Below are positions 40,151 through 48,749 of a DNA stretch of 64,000 nucleotides, piece by piece. The notes under the pieces are model-generated. The model had not been told where the DNA came from, searched no databases, and saw nothing but the letters and a program-made list of their open reading frames with translations. Position 1 is the stretch's first letter; every line of letters starts with the position of its first letter. The stretch comes from Nocardioides marmorisolisilvae (lineage in GTDB: Bacteria > Actinomycetota > Actinomycetes > Propionibacteriales > Nocardioidaceae), in contig NZ_CP134227.1 in NCBI RefSeq assembly GCF_031656915.1, positions 4,154,001 to 4,218,000 on the forward strand, in the 5' to 3' direction. The translations under genes and the position numbers were made by a program.

Positions 40151-41518
40151 GTGCCAGACCCCGCCCAGCCCTCCCCGATCCCCACCCTCGCCGAGCTGCA
40201 CGCCATGGGTGCGGCCCAGCAGCCGGCGTACCCCGACCGCGCGGGCGTGGACGCGGCAGTGGCGCGGCTCCGCTCCTTCCCTCCGCTCGTCTTCGCCGGC
40301 GAGTGCGACGAGCTGAAGGCGAAGCTGGCCGCGGTCAGTCGCGGCGAGGCCTTCCTGCTGCAGGGCGGTGACTGCGCGGAGACCTTCGAGGGCGCCACCG
40401 CCGACAACGTGCGCAACAAGCTGCGGGTCCTGCTGCAGATGGCGGTGGTGCTGACCTACGCGGCGTCCGTGCCGGTGGTGAAGGTCGGCCGGCTCGCCGG
40501 GCAGTACGCCAAGCCCCGCTCGAACGACACCGAGACCCGGCTGGGCACCGACGGCGAGATCACCCTGCCCGCCTACCGCGGTGACGCCGTCAACGGCTTC
40601 GAGTTCACCGAGTCCGCGCGCATCCCCGACCCCGCCCGGCTCGTGGAGGTCTACCACTCCTCGGCCGCGACGTTGAACCTGGTGCGCGCGTTCGTCACCG
40701 GCGGGTACGCCGACCTGCGCCAGGTGCACACCTGGAACACCGACTTCGTCAAGCACTCACCCGTGGGCCGGCGCTACGAGAAGGTCGCGCGCGAGATCGA
40801 CCGGGCACTGACCTTCATGCAGGCGATCGGCGCCGACCCCGACGAGTTCCACCGGGTCGACTTCCACTCCAGCCACGAGGCGCTGGTGCTGGAGTACGAG
40901 CACGCGATGACCCGGATCGACTCGCGCACCCAGACGCCGTACGACGTCTCCGCGCACTTCGTCTGGATCGGTGAGCGCACCCGCCAGCTCGACGGCGCCC
41001 ACCTCGAGCTGCTGAGCCATATCCGCAACCCGATCGGGGTCAAGCTCGGACCGACGACGAGCGCCGACGACGCCATCGCGCTGGCCGCAAAGCTGAACCC
41101 CGACAACGAGCCTGGTCGACTGACCTTCATCACCCGGTTCGGTGCCCCGCGGATCCGCGACGGGCTCCCCGCGCTGGTCGAGAAGGTCACCGCCGCCGGA
41201 CTCGAGGTCGCCTGGGTGTGCGACCCGATGCACGGCAACACCTTCGAGGCATCGTCGGGCTACAAGACGCGTCGCTTCGACGACGTCATCGACGAGGTGC
41301 AGGGGTTCTTCGACGTGCACCGCTCGCTGGGGACCTGGCCCGGCGGGATCCACATCGAGCTGACCGGCGACGACGTCACCGAGTGTGTGGGCGGCGGTGA
41401 GGACCTCCTCGAGGCGGGCCTCGGTGAGCGCTACGAGTCGGTCTGCGACCCGCGCCTCAACCGGGTCCAGTCGCTGGAGCTGGCCTTCCTCGTCGCCGAG
41501 ATGCTGCGCCAGGCCTGA
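40151..41518 (+). CDS. aroG: Class II 3-deoxy-7-phosphoheptulonate (DAHP) synthase
   Basis: Condenses phosphoenolpyruvate and erythrose 4-phosphate at the head of the shikimate pathway. The 455-aa protein is of plant/mycobacterial (Rv2178c) type. Features are LLQGGDCAETFEGATADNVRNK, KVGRLAGQYAKPRS, GIHIELTGDDVTECVGG, and metal ligands in the CDPMHGNT and YESVCDPRLN segments. A second, unrelated DAHP synthase lies at 48.7-49.8 kb. Confidence 0.96.
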   Translation: MPDPAQPSPIPTLAELHAMGAAQQPAYPDRAGVDAAVARLRSFPPLVFAGECDELKAKLAAVSRGEAFLLQGGDCAETFEGATADNVRNKLRVLLQMAVVLTYAASVPVVKVGRLAGQYAKPRSNDTETRLGTDGEITLPAYRGDAVNGFEFTESARIPDPARLVEVYHSSAATLNLVRAFVTGGYADLRQVHTWNTDFVKHSPVGRRYEKVAREIDRALTFMQAIGADPDEFHRVDFHSSHEALVLEYEHAMTRIDSRTQTPYDVSAHFVWIGERTRQLDGAHLELLSHIRNPIGVKLGPTTSADDAIALAAKLNPDNEPGRLTFITRFGAPRIRDGLPALVEKVTAAGLEVAWVCDPMHGNTFEASSGYKTRRFDDVIDEVQGFFDVHRSLGTWPGGIHIELTGDDVTECVGGGEDLLEAGLGERYESVCDPRLNRVQSLELAFLVAEMLRQA

Positions 41519-41520
41519 AG

Positions 41521-41547
41521 CGCCGCCTTCTGCGGCAGCTGGCGGCG
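41521..41547 (+). terminator. Hairpin behind class II DAHP synthase
   Basis: CGCCGCC (41521-41527) pairs with GGCGGCG (41541-41547), with a smaller CTGC/GCAG stem inside, starting 2 bp after the stop. Only TTG follows, so termination is uncertain. Confidence 0.4.
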
Positions 41548-41645
41548 TTGGCGTCGCAGATCGCCCTGAGACCGCCACCCCGAGGACGGCCGACTCCGGG
41601 CCGGCTTCCCTGAACCCTCCGGGCCACTTGTCCGTTTCGCCGGGT

Positions 41646-42233
41646 ATGACGCCCTTCCGTTCCGTCCGCGCTGCCGGACTTCTCCTGCTCGGCAGCGCCG
41701 CTGTCGTCGCCCTTCCCGCCGGGTCCGCCTCGGCAACGACCGCTGAGGTGTCGGTCACCAACTTCCAGTTCACCCCCGCGCATGTGTCCGTCTCGCAGGG
41801 CGGCTCCGTCGGCTGGACGTTCCATGCGATGCACACCTCGACCTCGAACCAAGACTTCTGGAACTCCGGCCGCCGCGCGTCGGGCACCTACACGGTGCAC
41901 TTCCCCGACGCGGGCAGGTTCGGCTATCACTGCACGATGCACCCGAGCATGACCGGCTCGGTCGCGGGGCCGATGCGCGCGGCCGGCTCAGCGTCCGCCG
42001 GCTGGCGGATCGTCTGGTCCTCGCGCAGCAGCACGCCTGCGAACCGGCGCTACGACGTGCAGGTGCGCAAGCCGGGCGGCAGCACCTGGTCGCCGTACCG
42101 CAGCGCGTCGGCCGCGCGGTCGTCGTCGTTCGACCCGGCCCGATCGGGCTCCTACGTCTTCCGTGCCCGCACGCGCAACGGCTCGCACGGCGCGAGTGGC
42201 TGGTCGCCACACCTGAGCCTGCGCATCTCCTAG
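41646..42233 (+). CDS. Secreted cupredoxin-domain protein
   Basis: 195 aa with a signal peptide (hydrophobic residues about 9-25, cleavage after ASA near 30). A plastocyanin-like domain (about 30-112) has TNFQFTPAHVSVSQGGSVGWTFH and the copper site YHCTMHPSM (Cys, His, Met), with the first His in the WTFHAMH segment. The C-terminal half is a fibronectin-III-like beta domain (RRYDVQVRKPGGSTW). It is probably extracellular and copper-binding. Partner unknown. Confidence 0.83.
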   Translation: MTPFRSVRAAGLLLLGSAAVVALPAGSASATTAEVSVTNFQFTPAHVSVSQGGSVGWTFHAMHTSTSNQDFWNSGRRASGTYTVHFPDAGRFGYHCTMHPSMTGSVAGPMRAAGSASAGWRIVWSSRSSTPANRRYDVQVRKPGGSTWSPYRSASAARSSSFDPARSGSYVFRARTRNGSHGASGWSPHLSLRIS

Positions 42234-42239
42234 CGGTCG

Positions 42240-42245
42240 TAGGGT
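42240..42245 (+). promoter_or_regulatory. -10 of a leaderless threonine aldolase promoter
   Basis: TAGGGT stands 6 nt before the GTG at 42252, just behind the stop of the cupredoxin gene. Confidence 0.6.
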
Positions 42246-42251
42246 CAGGGG

Positions 42252-43265
42252 GTGACCGATGGCCCGATCGACCTGCGCTCCGACACCCTGACCAAGCCGA
42301 CACCCGCGATGCGGCGGGCGATGGCCGAGGCGGAGGTCGGCGACGACGTGTACGGCGAGGACCCCACCGTGCACGAGCTGCAGGACCGGGTAGCGGGGCT
42401 GTTCGGCAAGCAGGCGGCGTTGTTCACCCCGACCGGCTCGATGGCGAACCTGCTTGCGGTCGCTGCTCTCGTCGGGCCGGGGCAGGAGGTGCTGTGCGAG
42501 TCCAGGGCCCACATCGTGCGCGCCGAGCTGGGGGCGCACGGGGCGATGACCGGGATCACCAGTCGGACCTGGGCGCACCCGGACGGCCAGGTCGACCTCG
42601 CCGCGATCCAGGACATGTACGCCCCCGACATGGGTCCGTTCTTCGTGCCGACGGCGGCGGTCTCGGTGGAGAACACCCACAACTTCGCCGGGGGAGCGGT
42701 GCTGCCCCTCTCGGACCTGCGTGCCCTCCGCGGCTGGGCGGACTCGGTGGGCTGCGCCATCCACCTCGACGGTGCTCGGATCTGGAACGCTCACGTGGCC
42801 ACGGGGACGCCGCTTGCGGCGTACGGCGAGGTCGCCGATGTGCTGGCGGTCTGCCTCTCGAAGGGTCTCGGTGCGCCGGTCGGCTCGCTGGTGGTCGGCT
42901 CGGCCGACGCGATCGCCGAGGCGCGTGTCCGCCGCAAGCGGCTCGGTGGCGGGATGCGCCAGGTCGGGATCCTCGCCGCGGCCGGGCTGCACGCCCTCGA
43001 CCACCACATCGAGCGGCTCGCCGAGGACCACGAGAACGCCGCCCTGATCGCTGAGGCCTGCGGGGTCGACCCCGCCTCGGTCGCCACGAACATCGTGGTC
43101 GTCGACGTACCCTCCGCGCCTGCGACCGTCGAGGCCGCCCGTGCCGAGGGCGTCCTCATCGGTGCGGTGGGGCCACGCCGGGTCCGCCTGCTCACGCACC
43201 TCGACGTCTCGCGGCAGGATGCCGAGCAGGCAGCAAAGGTGCTGGCGCGCGTTCTCGGGCGCTGA
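42252..43265 (+). CDS. ltaE: Low-specificity L-threonine aldolase family
   Basis: 337-aa PLP enzyme of fold type I that cleaves threonine or allo-threonine to glycine and acetaldehyde. It starts IDLRSDTLTKPTPAMRRAM and has EVGDDVYGEDPTV, PTGSMANLLAV, HLDGARIWNAHVATG and the PLP lysine in CLSKGLGAPVGSLVVGS. Beta-eliminating lyases share the fold, but the N-terminal motif favours the aldolase. Confidence 0.92.
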   Translation: MTDGPIDLRSDTLTKPTPAMRRAMAEAEVGDDVYGEDPTVHELQDRVAGLFGKQAALFTPTGSMANLLAVAALVGPGQEVLCESRAHIVRAELGAHGAMTGITSRTWAHPDGQVDLAAIQDMYAPDMGPFFVPTAAVSVENTHNFAGGAVLPLSDLRALRGWADSVGCAIHLDGARIWNAHVATGTPLAAYGEVADVLAVCLSKGLGAPVGSLVVGSADAIAEARVRRKRLGGGMRQVGILAAAGLHALDHHIERLAEDHENAALIAEACGVDPASVATNIVVVDVPSAPATVEAARAEGVLIGAVGPRRVRLLTHLDVSRQDAEQAAKVLARVLGR

Positions 43266-43456
43266 GCTGGCTCGCAGTCCTGTTGCTGGATCCGTCAGGC
43301 TGCCGTGACCGGCCGTGCCGATGAGCGGACGCAGTGTGGTCACTCGCTCCATGCCTGCGAGCCTGCATGCAAGCACGCGCGTTGGAGTTGGGCGTACGCG
43401 TCGTTCTGAGTCGCGATCCGTGCTGCTCGGGTGAGCGACGTGAGATCCTGTCTTTC

Positions 43457-43642
43457 GTGATCTGGAGACTGCCCAACCCGGTTCGCGGGATCGTTGTGTT
43501 CCTCGGCGTCTTCGTCGTTGGATCAGCGCTCGGCGGGTTTGGTATGGGCATGGCGGAACTCGCGGTCTTGGGCCTTCTGGCAGCTGGAGCCGCAATGATC
43601 GTTGCGACGCGCCCGACAGGGGACCGCCGCTCTTCGCGCTGA
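43457..43642 (+). CDS. Possible small two-helix membrane protein
   Basis: 61 aa from the GTG at 43457. Two hydrophobic stretches (RGIVVFLGVFVVGSALGG and LAVLGLLAAGAAMIVA) are joined by a short loop, with a basic tail. No family is recognised. The frame is open from 43334, but the earlier part is Cys/Arg-rich and unlikely. Codon use fits, but there is no clear ribosome-binding site, so this is tentative. Bases 43266-43456 before it show nothing I can name. Confidence 0.4.
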   Translation: MIWRLPNPVRGIVVFLGVFVVGSALGGFGMGMAELAVLGLLAAGAAMIVATRPTGDRRSSR

Positions 43643-43776
43643 CCTAGCGCTAGGAGTCCACGTCCTCACCTGCCGCAGTCAGGGCGGTCGACGCTCGGCG
43701 GGAGGGCGGCGACCGGTCGGTGGAAGAAGTTCTCCACAGATCGTCGGCGGGGGTCGAAAGTGTCGGTGCTGCCGGG

Positions 43777-43782
43777 CAGGAT
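43777..43782 (+). promoter_or_regulatory. -10 of the first HNH unit
   Basis: CAGGAT lies 6 nt before the ATG at 43789. The same layout (CATGAT, 6 nt, ATG) precedes the second copy at 47274, so the promoter is part of the duplicated unit. Confidence 0.5.
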
Positions 43783-43788
43783 GGTCAC

Positions 43789-45197
43789 ATGTGGATCGAA
43801 CAGGACAGCGAATACAGAGGGAGCGTGCAGCCGCCGACGGCGTGCGGCTGCGGCTCGCCCGTCCGCTGCCGATCCGGTTCTCGATCAGCTCGTCGCGCTG
43901 GACGCCGAAGAGCGCCGCGTCGGGATCGCGAAGCTGCAGGCGGTCCTGGACTGGGCGCATGCCCACCCCGGGACACCCGGCGACTGCGCGTCCTGGGATC
44001 CGGCGCTGCTCGTGCTGGATGCCGCCGAGGACGCGCTGGACAACCTGGGTGGGGAGGGCACGCCGGCGGTGGCGGAGTTCGCCGTCGACCAGCTCGCCGC
44101 CCGGCTGGACGTGTCGACCGGGCAGGCGATGAGCCTGGTCGCCGACACTCTGAACCTCGCCCACCGCCACCCGCGCCTGTGGGCCCGCGTCCAGTCAGGT
44201 GGGGTGCCGGTCTGGTTGGGCCGCAAGATCGCGACCGCCTGCTGCGGCCTGCCCGCCGAGGCTGCCGCCTACGTCGACACCCACACCGCGCATCTGGCCG
44301 GGAGGGTGGCGTGGCGTCGGATCGACGCGCAGATCGCCTACGCCACCGCGAAGTGGAGGCCGGATACCGCGGCCGAGGCGGAGCGGCAAGCCAGCGACTC
44401 CCGACATGTGAAGATCGCGTTCCCTACCCGCGGCCGGCCCGGCGGTGATCCAGCCCGTCCCGGCGACATCGCCGCCGCCGACCTCTACGGTCGGCTCTCC
44501 ACCACGGATGCTCTCAAGTTCGACGCGCTCGTGGCCGCGAAGGCCGCCGAGCTGGCCGCAGGCGGCGACACCGACCCCCTCGACGTGCGTCGCGCCAAGG
44601 CACTCGGTCTGATCGCCGACCAGCTGATGACCGGCGAGCTCGACCTCCAACTCGGCGCAGTCGACGGCGGCGATCCGCAGCGCCGCGCCGTGTCGGACCG
44701 GCGGTCCTGCCTGCCGGCCACGCTCCACCTGCACGTGCGGGCCGAGGATCTGGCTGCCCACCTCGCCGCGTCCGGCAGTGACAGCCGACTTGGGGTGGTG
44801 GAGAGGCTCGGGCCCGCCACGCTGGACCTGCTCGCCGACTGGCTGGGCGAGACCGACCTGGTCGTGCGACCGGTGCTGGACATGGGCCGCACCGACGCGG
44901 TGGACCACCATGACCCGCCCGCCTGGATGCGCGAGCTGGTGATCCTGCGGGATCGGCACTGCGTGTTCCCGCACTGCGCCCGCGACGCCCGCTCCTGCGA
45001 CCTCGACCACGTCGACCCCTACGTCCCGATGGATCAGGGCGGTCCACCCGGCCAAACCACTCCGGCGAACCTCGCCCCCTTTGTGCCGGCGGCACCATCG
45101 GTTGAAGACGTTCACCCGCTGGCGATACCGACGCATCCCAACCGGTGACTACGAGTGGACCGACCCGACGGGCCGGACCTACCTCGCACCCCTCTGA
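43789..45197 (+). pseudogene. DUF222/HNH (13E12-type) nuclease, copy 1, frameshifted twice
   Basis: Closely related along its whole length to the intact copy at 47286-48656. The start matching copy 2 (MWIEQDSEY against MRIEQMSGY) is out of frame with the body: 79 nt separate the ATG from the conserved ADPVLDQL codons, against 66 nt in copy 2. A second shift near 45080 (one C lost, GC gained, net +1) replaces LCRRHHRLKT of the HNH site with unrelated residues and a stop at 45148. Read in the other frame, the YEWTDP..GRTYLAPL end continues to 45197. A GTG at 43760 could make an N-terminally altered 462-aa product, but the HNH centre would still be destroyed. Confidence 0.8.
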
Positions 45198-45244
45198 CCG
45201 CCGTCTCCCGCTCCACCGCCAGCCTCGCTGGTCACACCGCCGGA

Positions 45245-45270
45245 CCCGGCCAGGCATCCGCCTGCCCGGG
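45245..45270 (+). terminator. Terminator hairpin of HNH copy 1
   Basis: CCCGGCCAGGC (45245-45255) pairs with GCCTGCCCGGG (45260-45270) with one mismatch. A homologous hairpin follows copy 2 at 48675, so it belongs to the duplicated unit. Confidence 0.6.
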
Positions 45271-45320
45271 CCATCGGCGCGCTCGCGGTCGGTGACCATC
45301 GGCTCGCCCGCTCATCCGGC

Positions 45321-45980
45321 TCACGCTGTGCCGAGCCGCTCGAGATCGGGAAGGTGTCGCCTCAGCCACAGGTGTGCCAGCGCCAGCACTGACGTCATTG
45401 CGGCGTAGATGCACCACAGCGAGGCGAACGTGTGGCTGTAGAACCAGGCCACCACGACCAGCCCGACCAGGTTGAGCACACCGAACACGACGATCGAGCG
45501 ATAGCCGGACAGCACCGCCGCGCCGATGACCGCCAGCACATAGAGCACGGTCCAGACGAGTGGGGCGGCCAGCCCGACGTCGTACTCCAAGGCGTGCGGA
45601 TGGGCGGTGACCTGCACGCCGTGGGCGGCGACCGTCCAGGCGAGGTACGCCGACACCACCGCCCCGAGGCCCACGAACGGCCACATCCGGGCCCGGCGGT
45701 TCCGCGGCTCCAGCAGCAGCACCGCGACCGGGACCAGCAGTGGCAGCAGGGGCAGTGCGATCACGACGTACGCGACCGCTGCCGCGTGCGCGACGCCCGA
45801 GGACACGTCGCCGTCGTCACCGGCCCAGACGAGCGACTCGATGAACTGGTGGGCGGCGAACACCGTGGGCAGCGCGGCGAACGCGACCTCGCGCCGACAG
45901 CGCACCTCCCGCAGGCTCAGGGCGGCCACCGGCACGATCGCGGCGCCGACGGCGAGGTCGGCCTGGACGGAGAAGCACAC
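45321..45980 (-). CDS. DUF6629-like multi-pass membrane protein
   Basis: 219 aa from the GTG at 45980, giving the family's usual start VCFSVQADLAVGAAIVPVAAL. About seven hydrophobic helices follow, with FAALPTVFAAHQFIESLVWAG between helices 1 and 2. Related proteins are described only as DUF6629; function unknown. The frame is open further upstream, but that part is Arg/Cys-rich repeat sequence. It lies between the two HNH copies. Confidence 0.75.
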   Translation of the reverse strand: MCFSVQADLAVGAAIVPVAALSLREVRCRREVAFAALPTVFAAHQFIESLVWAGDDGDVSSGVAHAAAVAYVVIALPLLPLLVPVAVLLLEPRNRRARMWPFVGLGAVVSAYLAWTVAAHGVQVTAHPHALEYDVGLAAPLVWTVLYVLAVIGAAVLSGYRSIVVFGVLNLVGLVVVAWFYSHTFASLWCIYAAMTSVLALAHLWLRRHLPDLERLGTA

Positions 45981-46004
45981 GCCCGGGGGTACCCAACATC
46001 GTGG

Positions 46005-46028
46005 CCGACACCGACACCGACACCGACG
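46005..46028. repeat. Short 6-bp tandem repeat
   Basis: Three exact copies of CCGACA and a fourth ending in G lie just upstream of the DUF6629 start. Probably simple-sequence slippage. Confidence 0.6.
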
Positions 46029-46200
46029 CACCGATCCGGTAGCCGTCACCGGACCCGTCCGCTGAGAGCTGTGGTCACGACACGGCACCCGGATCGGCCG
46101 CGGGAACAGTTCTCCACAGGTTCGGCTCGAGGCTCGATACAGATGCTCCGGCGTGCCGTCACGGTGAGTTCGGCGCGTCTTGACGAGCGAGGCCGGCGCT

Positions 46201-47211
46201 CTACCTCAGTTCCTGCGTGATCTGGCGAGTGTCCCCGTCGACCGTCAGGGTCGCCAGCGCGCCGTTGACCAGAGGGAGGTGCGGCGGCACGTGTCCGATC
46301 TCGAGGTCGAGCACTATCGGCAGTTCGAGGCGCCCGAGCGCGTCGATGACCGCCTCGTCCTGCGTCAGCTTCGGATTGTCGGCGGCGTTGGTCCGGCCGA
46401 TCAGGATCGCGTTGGCGTGCTCGAACCATCCGGCCAGTCGAAGCCCGTGGAGATTGCGGCAGATCGTCGCTGCCTCGTCTTCTGCGGCTTCGAGGTAGAC
46501 GATCAAGCCGTCTTCGGCATGCTGCTCACCAAAGCCGGCGACATCGCCGTAGGGCGTGCCGGCCAGGTTGGCGACCGCCTCGATGCACCCACCGATCAAC
46601 CGACCCGTCGCAGAGACCGATTCGGCGCCGTGGAGTCGCCAACTGGCGGTGCTGATGTCCTTCCAGTCGACGGCGTGGGGGTCTTCTTGGAATTGCCACC
46701 AGTCGGCGATCCGACCCGAGTCGCGCTGAACATGCGGTCCCGGGCCCGACGCCAACGCGATCCACGACTGCAAACCGGCCGGAGTTCGGTAGGGCGTGTC
46801 GGCGAGGTTGTCGCCGTGCAGGGTTGCCCAGCCGAGACGTGTGGTGATGGGCAGCAGCACCGTCGACAGATCGGAGTAGCCGACGAGCCACGTGGGTTCG
46901 GCGGCAGCGAGGGCGTCCCAGTCGAGCAGGTCAACGAGGTCGATCGCGGTTTCACCGCCCCAAGGAGGAACGACTGCACGGATGGTCGGGTCGCACAGCA
47001 TGGCCGTCAGTTCGGCGGCGCGCCGCTCGGCTGGCGCAGAGGTGATCCCCGACCCGTCCATGCACGCCCCGACGATCACGGCGTAGCCCTGGTCGCGCAG
47101 CCAGTTCACGCCGAAGGAGACGCGCTCAGCGCCGGAGCCGCTCGCCCCCGCCGACGGTGACGTCACGGCGATCGTGTCGCCCGGCTTGAGTGGGGTCGGA
47201 AAGCGAAGCAT
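46201..47211 (-). CDS. S66 family peptidase (LD-carboxypeptidase / MccF-like)
   Basis: 336 aa. The family start LKPGDTIAVTSPSAG, the nucleophile region LVGYSDLSTVLLPI (Ser), and Glu and His of the triad in GGCIEAVANLAGT and LEIGHVPPHLPLVNGA are all present. S66 enzymes trim the D-Ala from muropeptide tetrapeptides (LdcA) or cleave microcin C-like nucleotide-peptides (MccF, self-immunity). The WQFQEDP insert region resembles the MccF side, but this is not decisive. No microcin biosynthesis gene is nearby. Confidence 0.85.
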   Translation of the reverse strand: MLRFPTPLKPGDTIAVTSPSAGASGSGAERVSFGVNWLRDQGYAVIVGACMDGSGITSAPAERRAAELTAMLCDPTIRAVVPPWGGETAIDLVDLLDWDALAAAEPTWLVGYSDLSTVLLPITTRLGWATLHGDNLADTPYRTPAGLQSWIALASGPGPHVQRDSGRIADWWQFQEDPHAVDWKDISTASWRLHGAESVSATGRLIGGCIEAVANLAGTPYGDVAGFGEQHAEDGLIVYLEAAEDEAATICRNLHGLRLAGWFEHANAILIGRTNAADNPKLTQDEAVIDALGRLELPIVLDLEIGHVPPHLPLVNGALATLTVDGDTRQITQELR

Positions 47212-47217
47212 GACCCG

Positions 47218-47223
47218 ATCCTG
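47218..47223 (-). promoter_or_regulatory. -10 of a leaderless S66 peptidase promoter
   Basis: Minus-strand CAGGAT stands 6 nt before the ATG at 47211, the same hexamer as at HNH copy 1. HNH copy 2 diverges from here. Confidence 0.55.
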
Positions 47224-47273
47224 CCAGTGGGGACTGATGCGGCCTACCGAGCATTACTGTCGGTGGGCGCAGG

Positions 47274-47279
47274 CATGAT
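47274..47279 (+). promoter_or_regulatory. -10 of HNH copy 2
   Basis: CATGAT stands 6 nt before the ATG at 47286, which argues for leaderless transcription and fixes the start. Confidence 0.5.
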
Positions 47280-47285
47280 GGGAGT

Positions 47286-48656
47286 ATGCGGATCGAACAG
47301 ATGAGTGGATACAACGGCATTCGGCCCGCCACCCGGCGCGCTCCCGTCGTGTCCGATCCACTGCTGGACCACGTCGCCGACTGCGACGTCCAGGAGCGCT
47401 GGGCCGGGATCGCGAAGCTGGAGGCGGTGCTGACGTGGGCGCAGGCACATCCCGGCACTCCGGGCGACTGTGCGTCATGGGATCTGGCACTGATGAATCT
47501 CGCCACCGACGCGGACGGCTTGGATCATCTCGGCGGGGAGGGGACGCCGGCGGTGGCCGAGTTCTGTGTGGAACACCTTGCGGTCCGGCTGGAGGTCTCG
47601 ACCGGGCAGGCGATGAGCCTGGTCGCCGACGCCCTCGACCTGGCCTACCGGCACCCCAGGCTGTGGGCGCGGGTTCGCGCGGGGGCGGTGCCGGTGTGGC
47701 TGGCCCGCAAGCTCGCCTCCGCATGCACCGGTCTGCCGGCCGAGGCTGCTGACTACGTCGACACGCGCACTGCGCACCTTGCGGGGCGAGTCGCTTGGCG
47801 GCGGATCGAGAAGGAGATCGCCTACGCCACCGCGAAGTGGGACGCGGACAAGACTGCCGAGGCCGAACGACAAGCGCGCGACTCCCGACATCTCGACATC
47901 GACTTTCCCACCCGCCGCGGGGGATCACCGGCGCGGCCCGGCGACATCGCCGCCGCCGGTCTCCGTGGCCGCCTCTCCGCGACCGATGCCGTGAAGTTCA
48001 ACGCTCTTGTCGCCGCGAAGGCGGCTGAGCTCGCCGCGGCCGGGGATGCAGATCCGTTGGATGTGCGCCGGGCGAAGGCCCTTGGCCTGATCGCCGACCA
48101 GTTGATGACCGGCGAGCTCGACCTGGCTTTCGGCGGCGACGGCGCCAGGTCGAAGAAGTCGTCTCTGCCGGCAACGTTGCACGTGCACGTGCGAGCCGAG
48201 GACCTCGCGGCCGGGGGCGACGGCGACGGCACGGGCATCGGCGTCGTCGAGAGGCTCGGCCCGGCCACCCTGGACCTGCTCGCCGACTGGCTCCGCGAGA
48301 CGGACCTGACGATCAGGCCGGTCCTCGACCTGGGTCGAACCGACGCCGTCGATGCCCATGACCCGCCGGCCTGGATGCGCGAGCTCGTCATCCTCCGCGA
48401 TGGCCATTGCGTGTTCTCGCGGTGCGGCCGCGACGCCCGGTCCTGCGACCTCGACCACATCCAGCCCTACGTCCCGATGGACGAGGGCGGGCCGCCGGGC
48501 CAGACACGACCGGACCACCTGGCGCCGCTGTGTCGACGACACCACCGGCTCAAGACCTTCACCCGTTGGCGCTACCGACGGCTGCCCGCCGGCGACTACG
48601 AGTGGACCGACCCCTCAGGTCGCACCCACCTCGCACCGGTCACCAGGCCCCACTGA
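47286..48656 (+). CDS. DUF222 / HNH endonuclease domain protein (13E12-type), copy 2
   Basis: Intact 456-aa protein. The DUF222 region (about 30-340) includes TPAVAEFCVEHLAVRLEVSTGQAMSLVADAL and DPLDVRRAKALGLIADQLM. The C-terminal HNH site (about 370-430) has HCVFSRCGRDARSCDLDH, GGPPGQTRPDHLAPLC and RRHHRLKT. This family, known in mycobacteria as REP13E12 proteins, is multicopy in many actinobacteria; its biological role is not established. Nuclease activity is inferred from the motif. It is divergent from the S66 gene. Confidence 0.9.
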   Translation: MRIEQMSGYNGIRPATRRAPVVSDPLLDHVADCDVQERWAGIAKLEAVLTWAQAHPGTPGDCASWDLALMNLATDADGLDHLGGEGTPAVAEFCVEHLAVRLEVSTGQAMSLVADALDLAYRHPRLWARVRAGAVPVWLARKLASACTGLPAEAADYVDTRTAHLAGRVAWRRIEKEIAYATAKWDADKTAEAERQARDSRHLDIDFPTRRGGSPARPGDIAAAGLRGRLSATDAVKFNALVAAKAAELAAAGDADPLDVRRAKALGLIADQLMTGELDLAFGGDGARSKKSSLPATLHVHVRAEDLAAGGDGDGTGIGVVERLGPATLDLLADWLRETDLTIRPVLDLGRTDAVDAHDPPAWMRELVILRDGHCVFSRCGRDARSCDLDHIQPYVPMDEGGPPGQTRPDHLAPLCRRHHRLKTFTRWRYRRLPAGDYEWTDPSGRTHLAPVTRPH

Positions 48657-48674
48657 GCAGACCGATCCGCCCGA

Positions 48675-48698
48675 CCCGGCCAGGCACGCCTGTCCGGG
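48675..48698 (+). terminator. Terminator hairpin of HNH copy 2
   Basis: CCCGGCCAGGC (48675-48685) pairs with GCCTGTCCGGG (48688-48698). It is homologous in sequence and position to the hairpin after copy 1. Confidence 0.55.
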
Positions 48699-48749
48699 CC
48701 ACCGGCGCGCTCCCGCGAGCGGTCTGGGAGACCGCCCCCGACGAGCGCG

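Noticed and set aside
43760-45148. HNH copy 1 as an intact 462-aa gene from the GTG at 43760
   Set aside because: Comparison with copy 2 shows an out-of-frame N-terminus and loss of the final HNH residues; annotated as a pseudogene.
46005-46028. CCGACA repeat as a regulatory array
   Set aside because: Only three exact 6-bp copies; ordinary slippage is enough to explain it.
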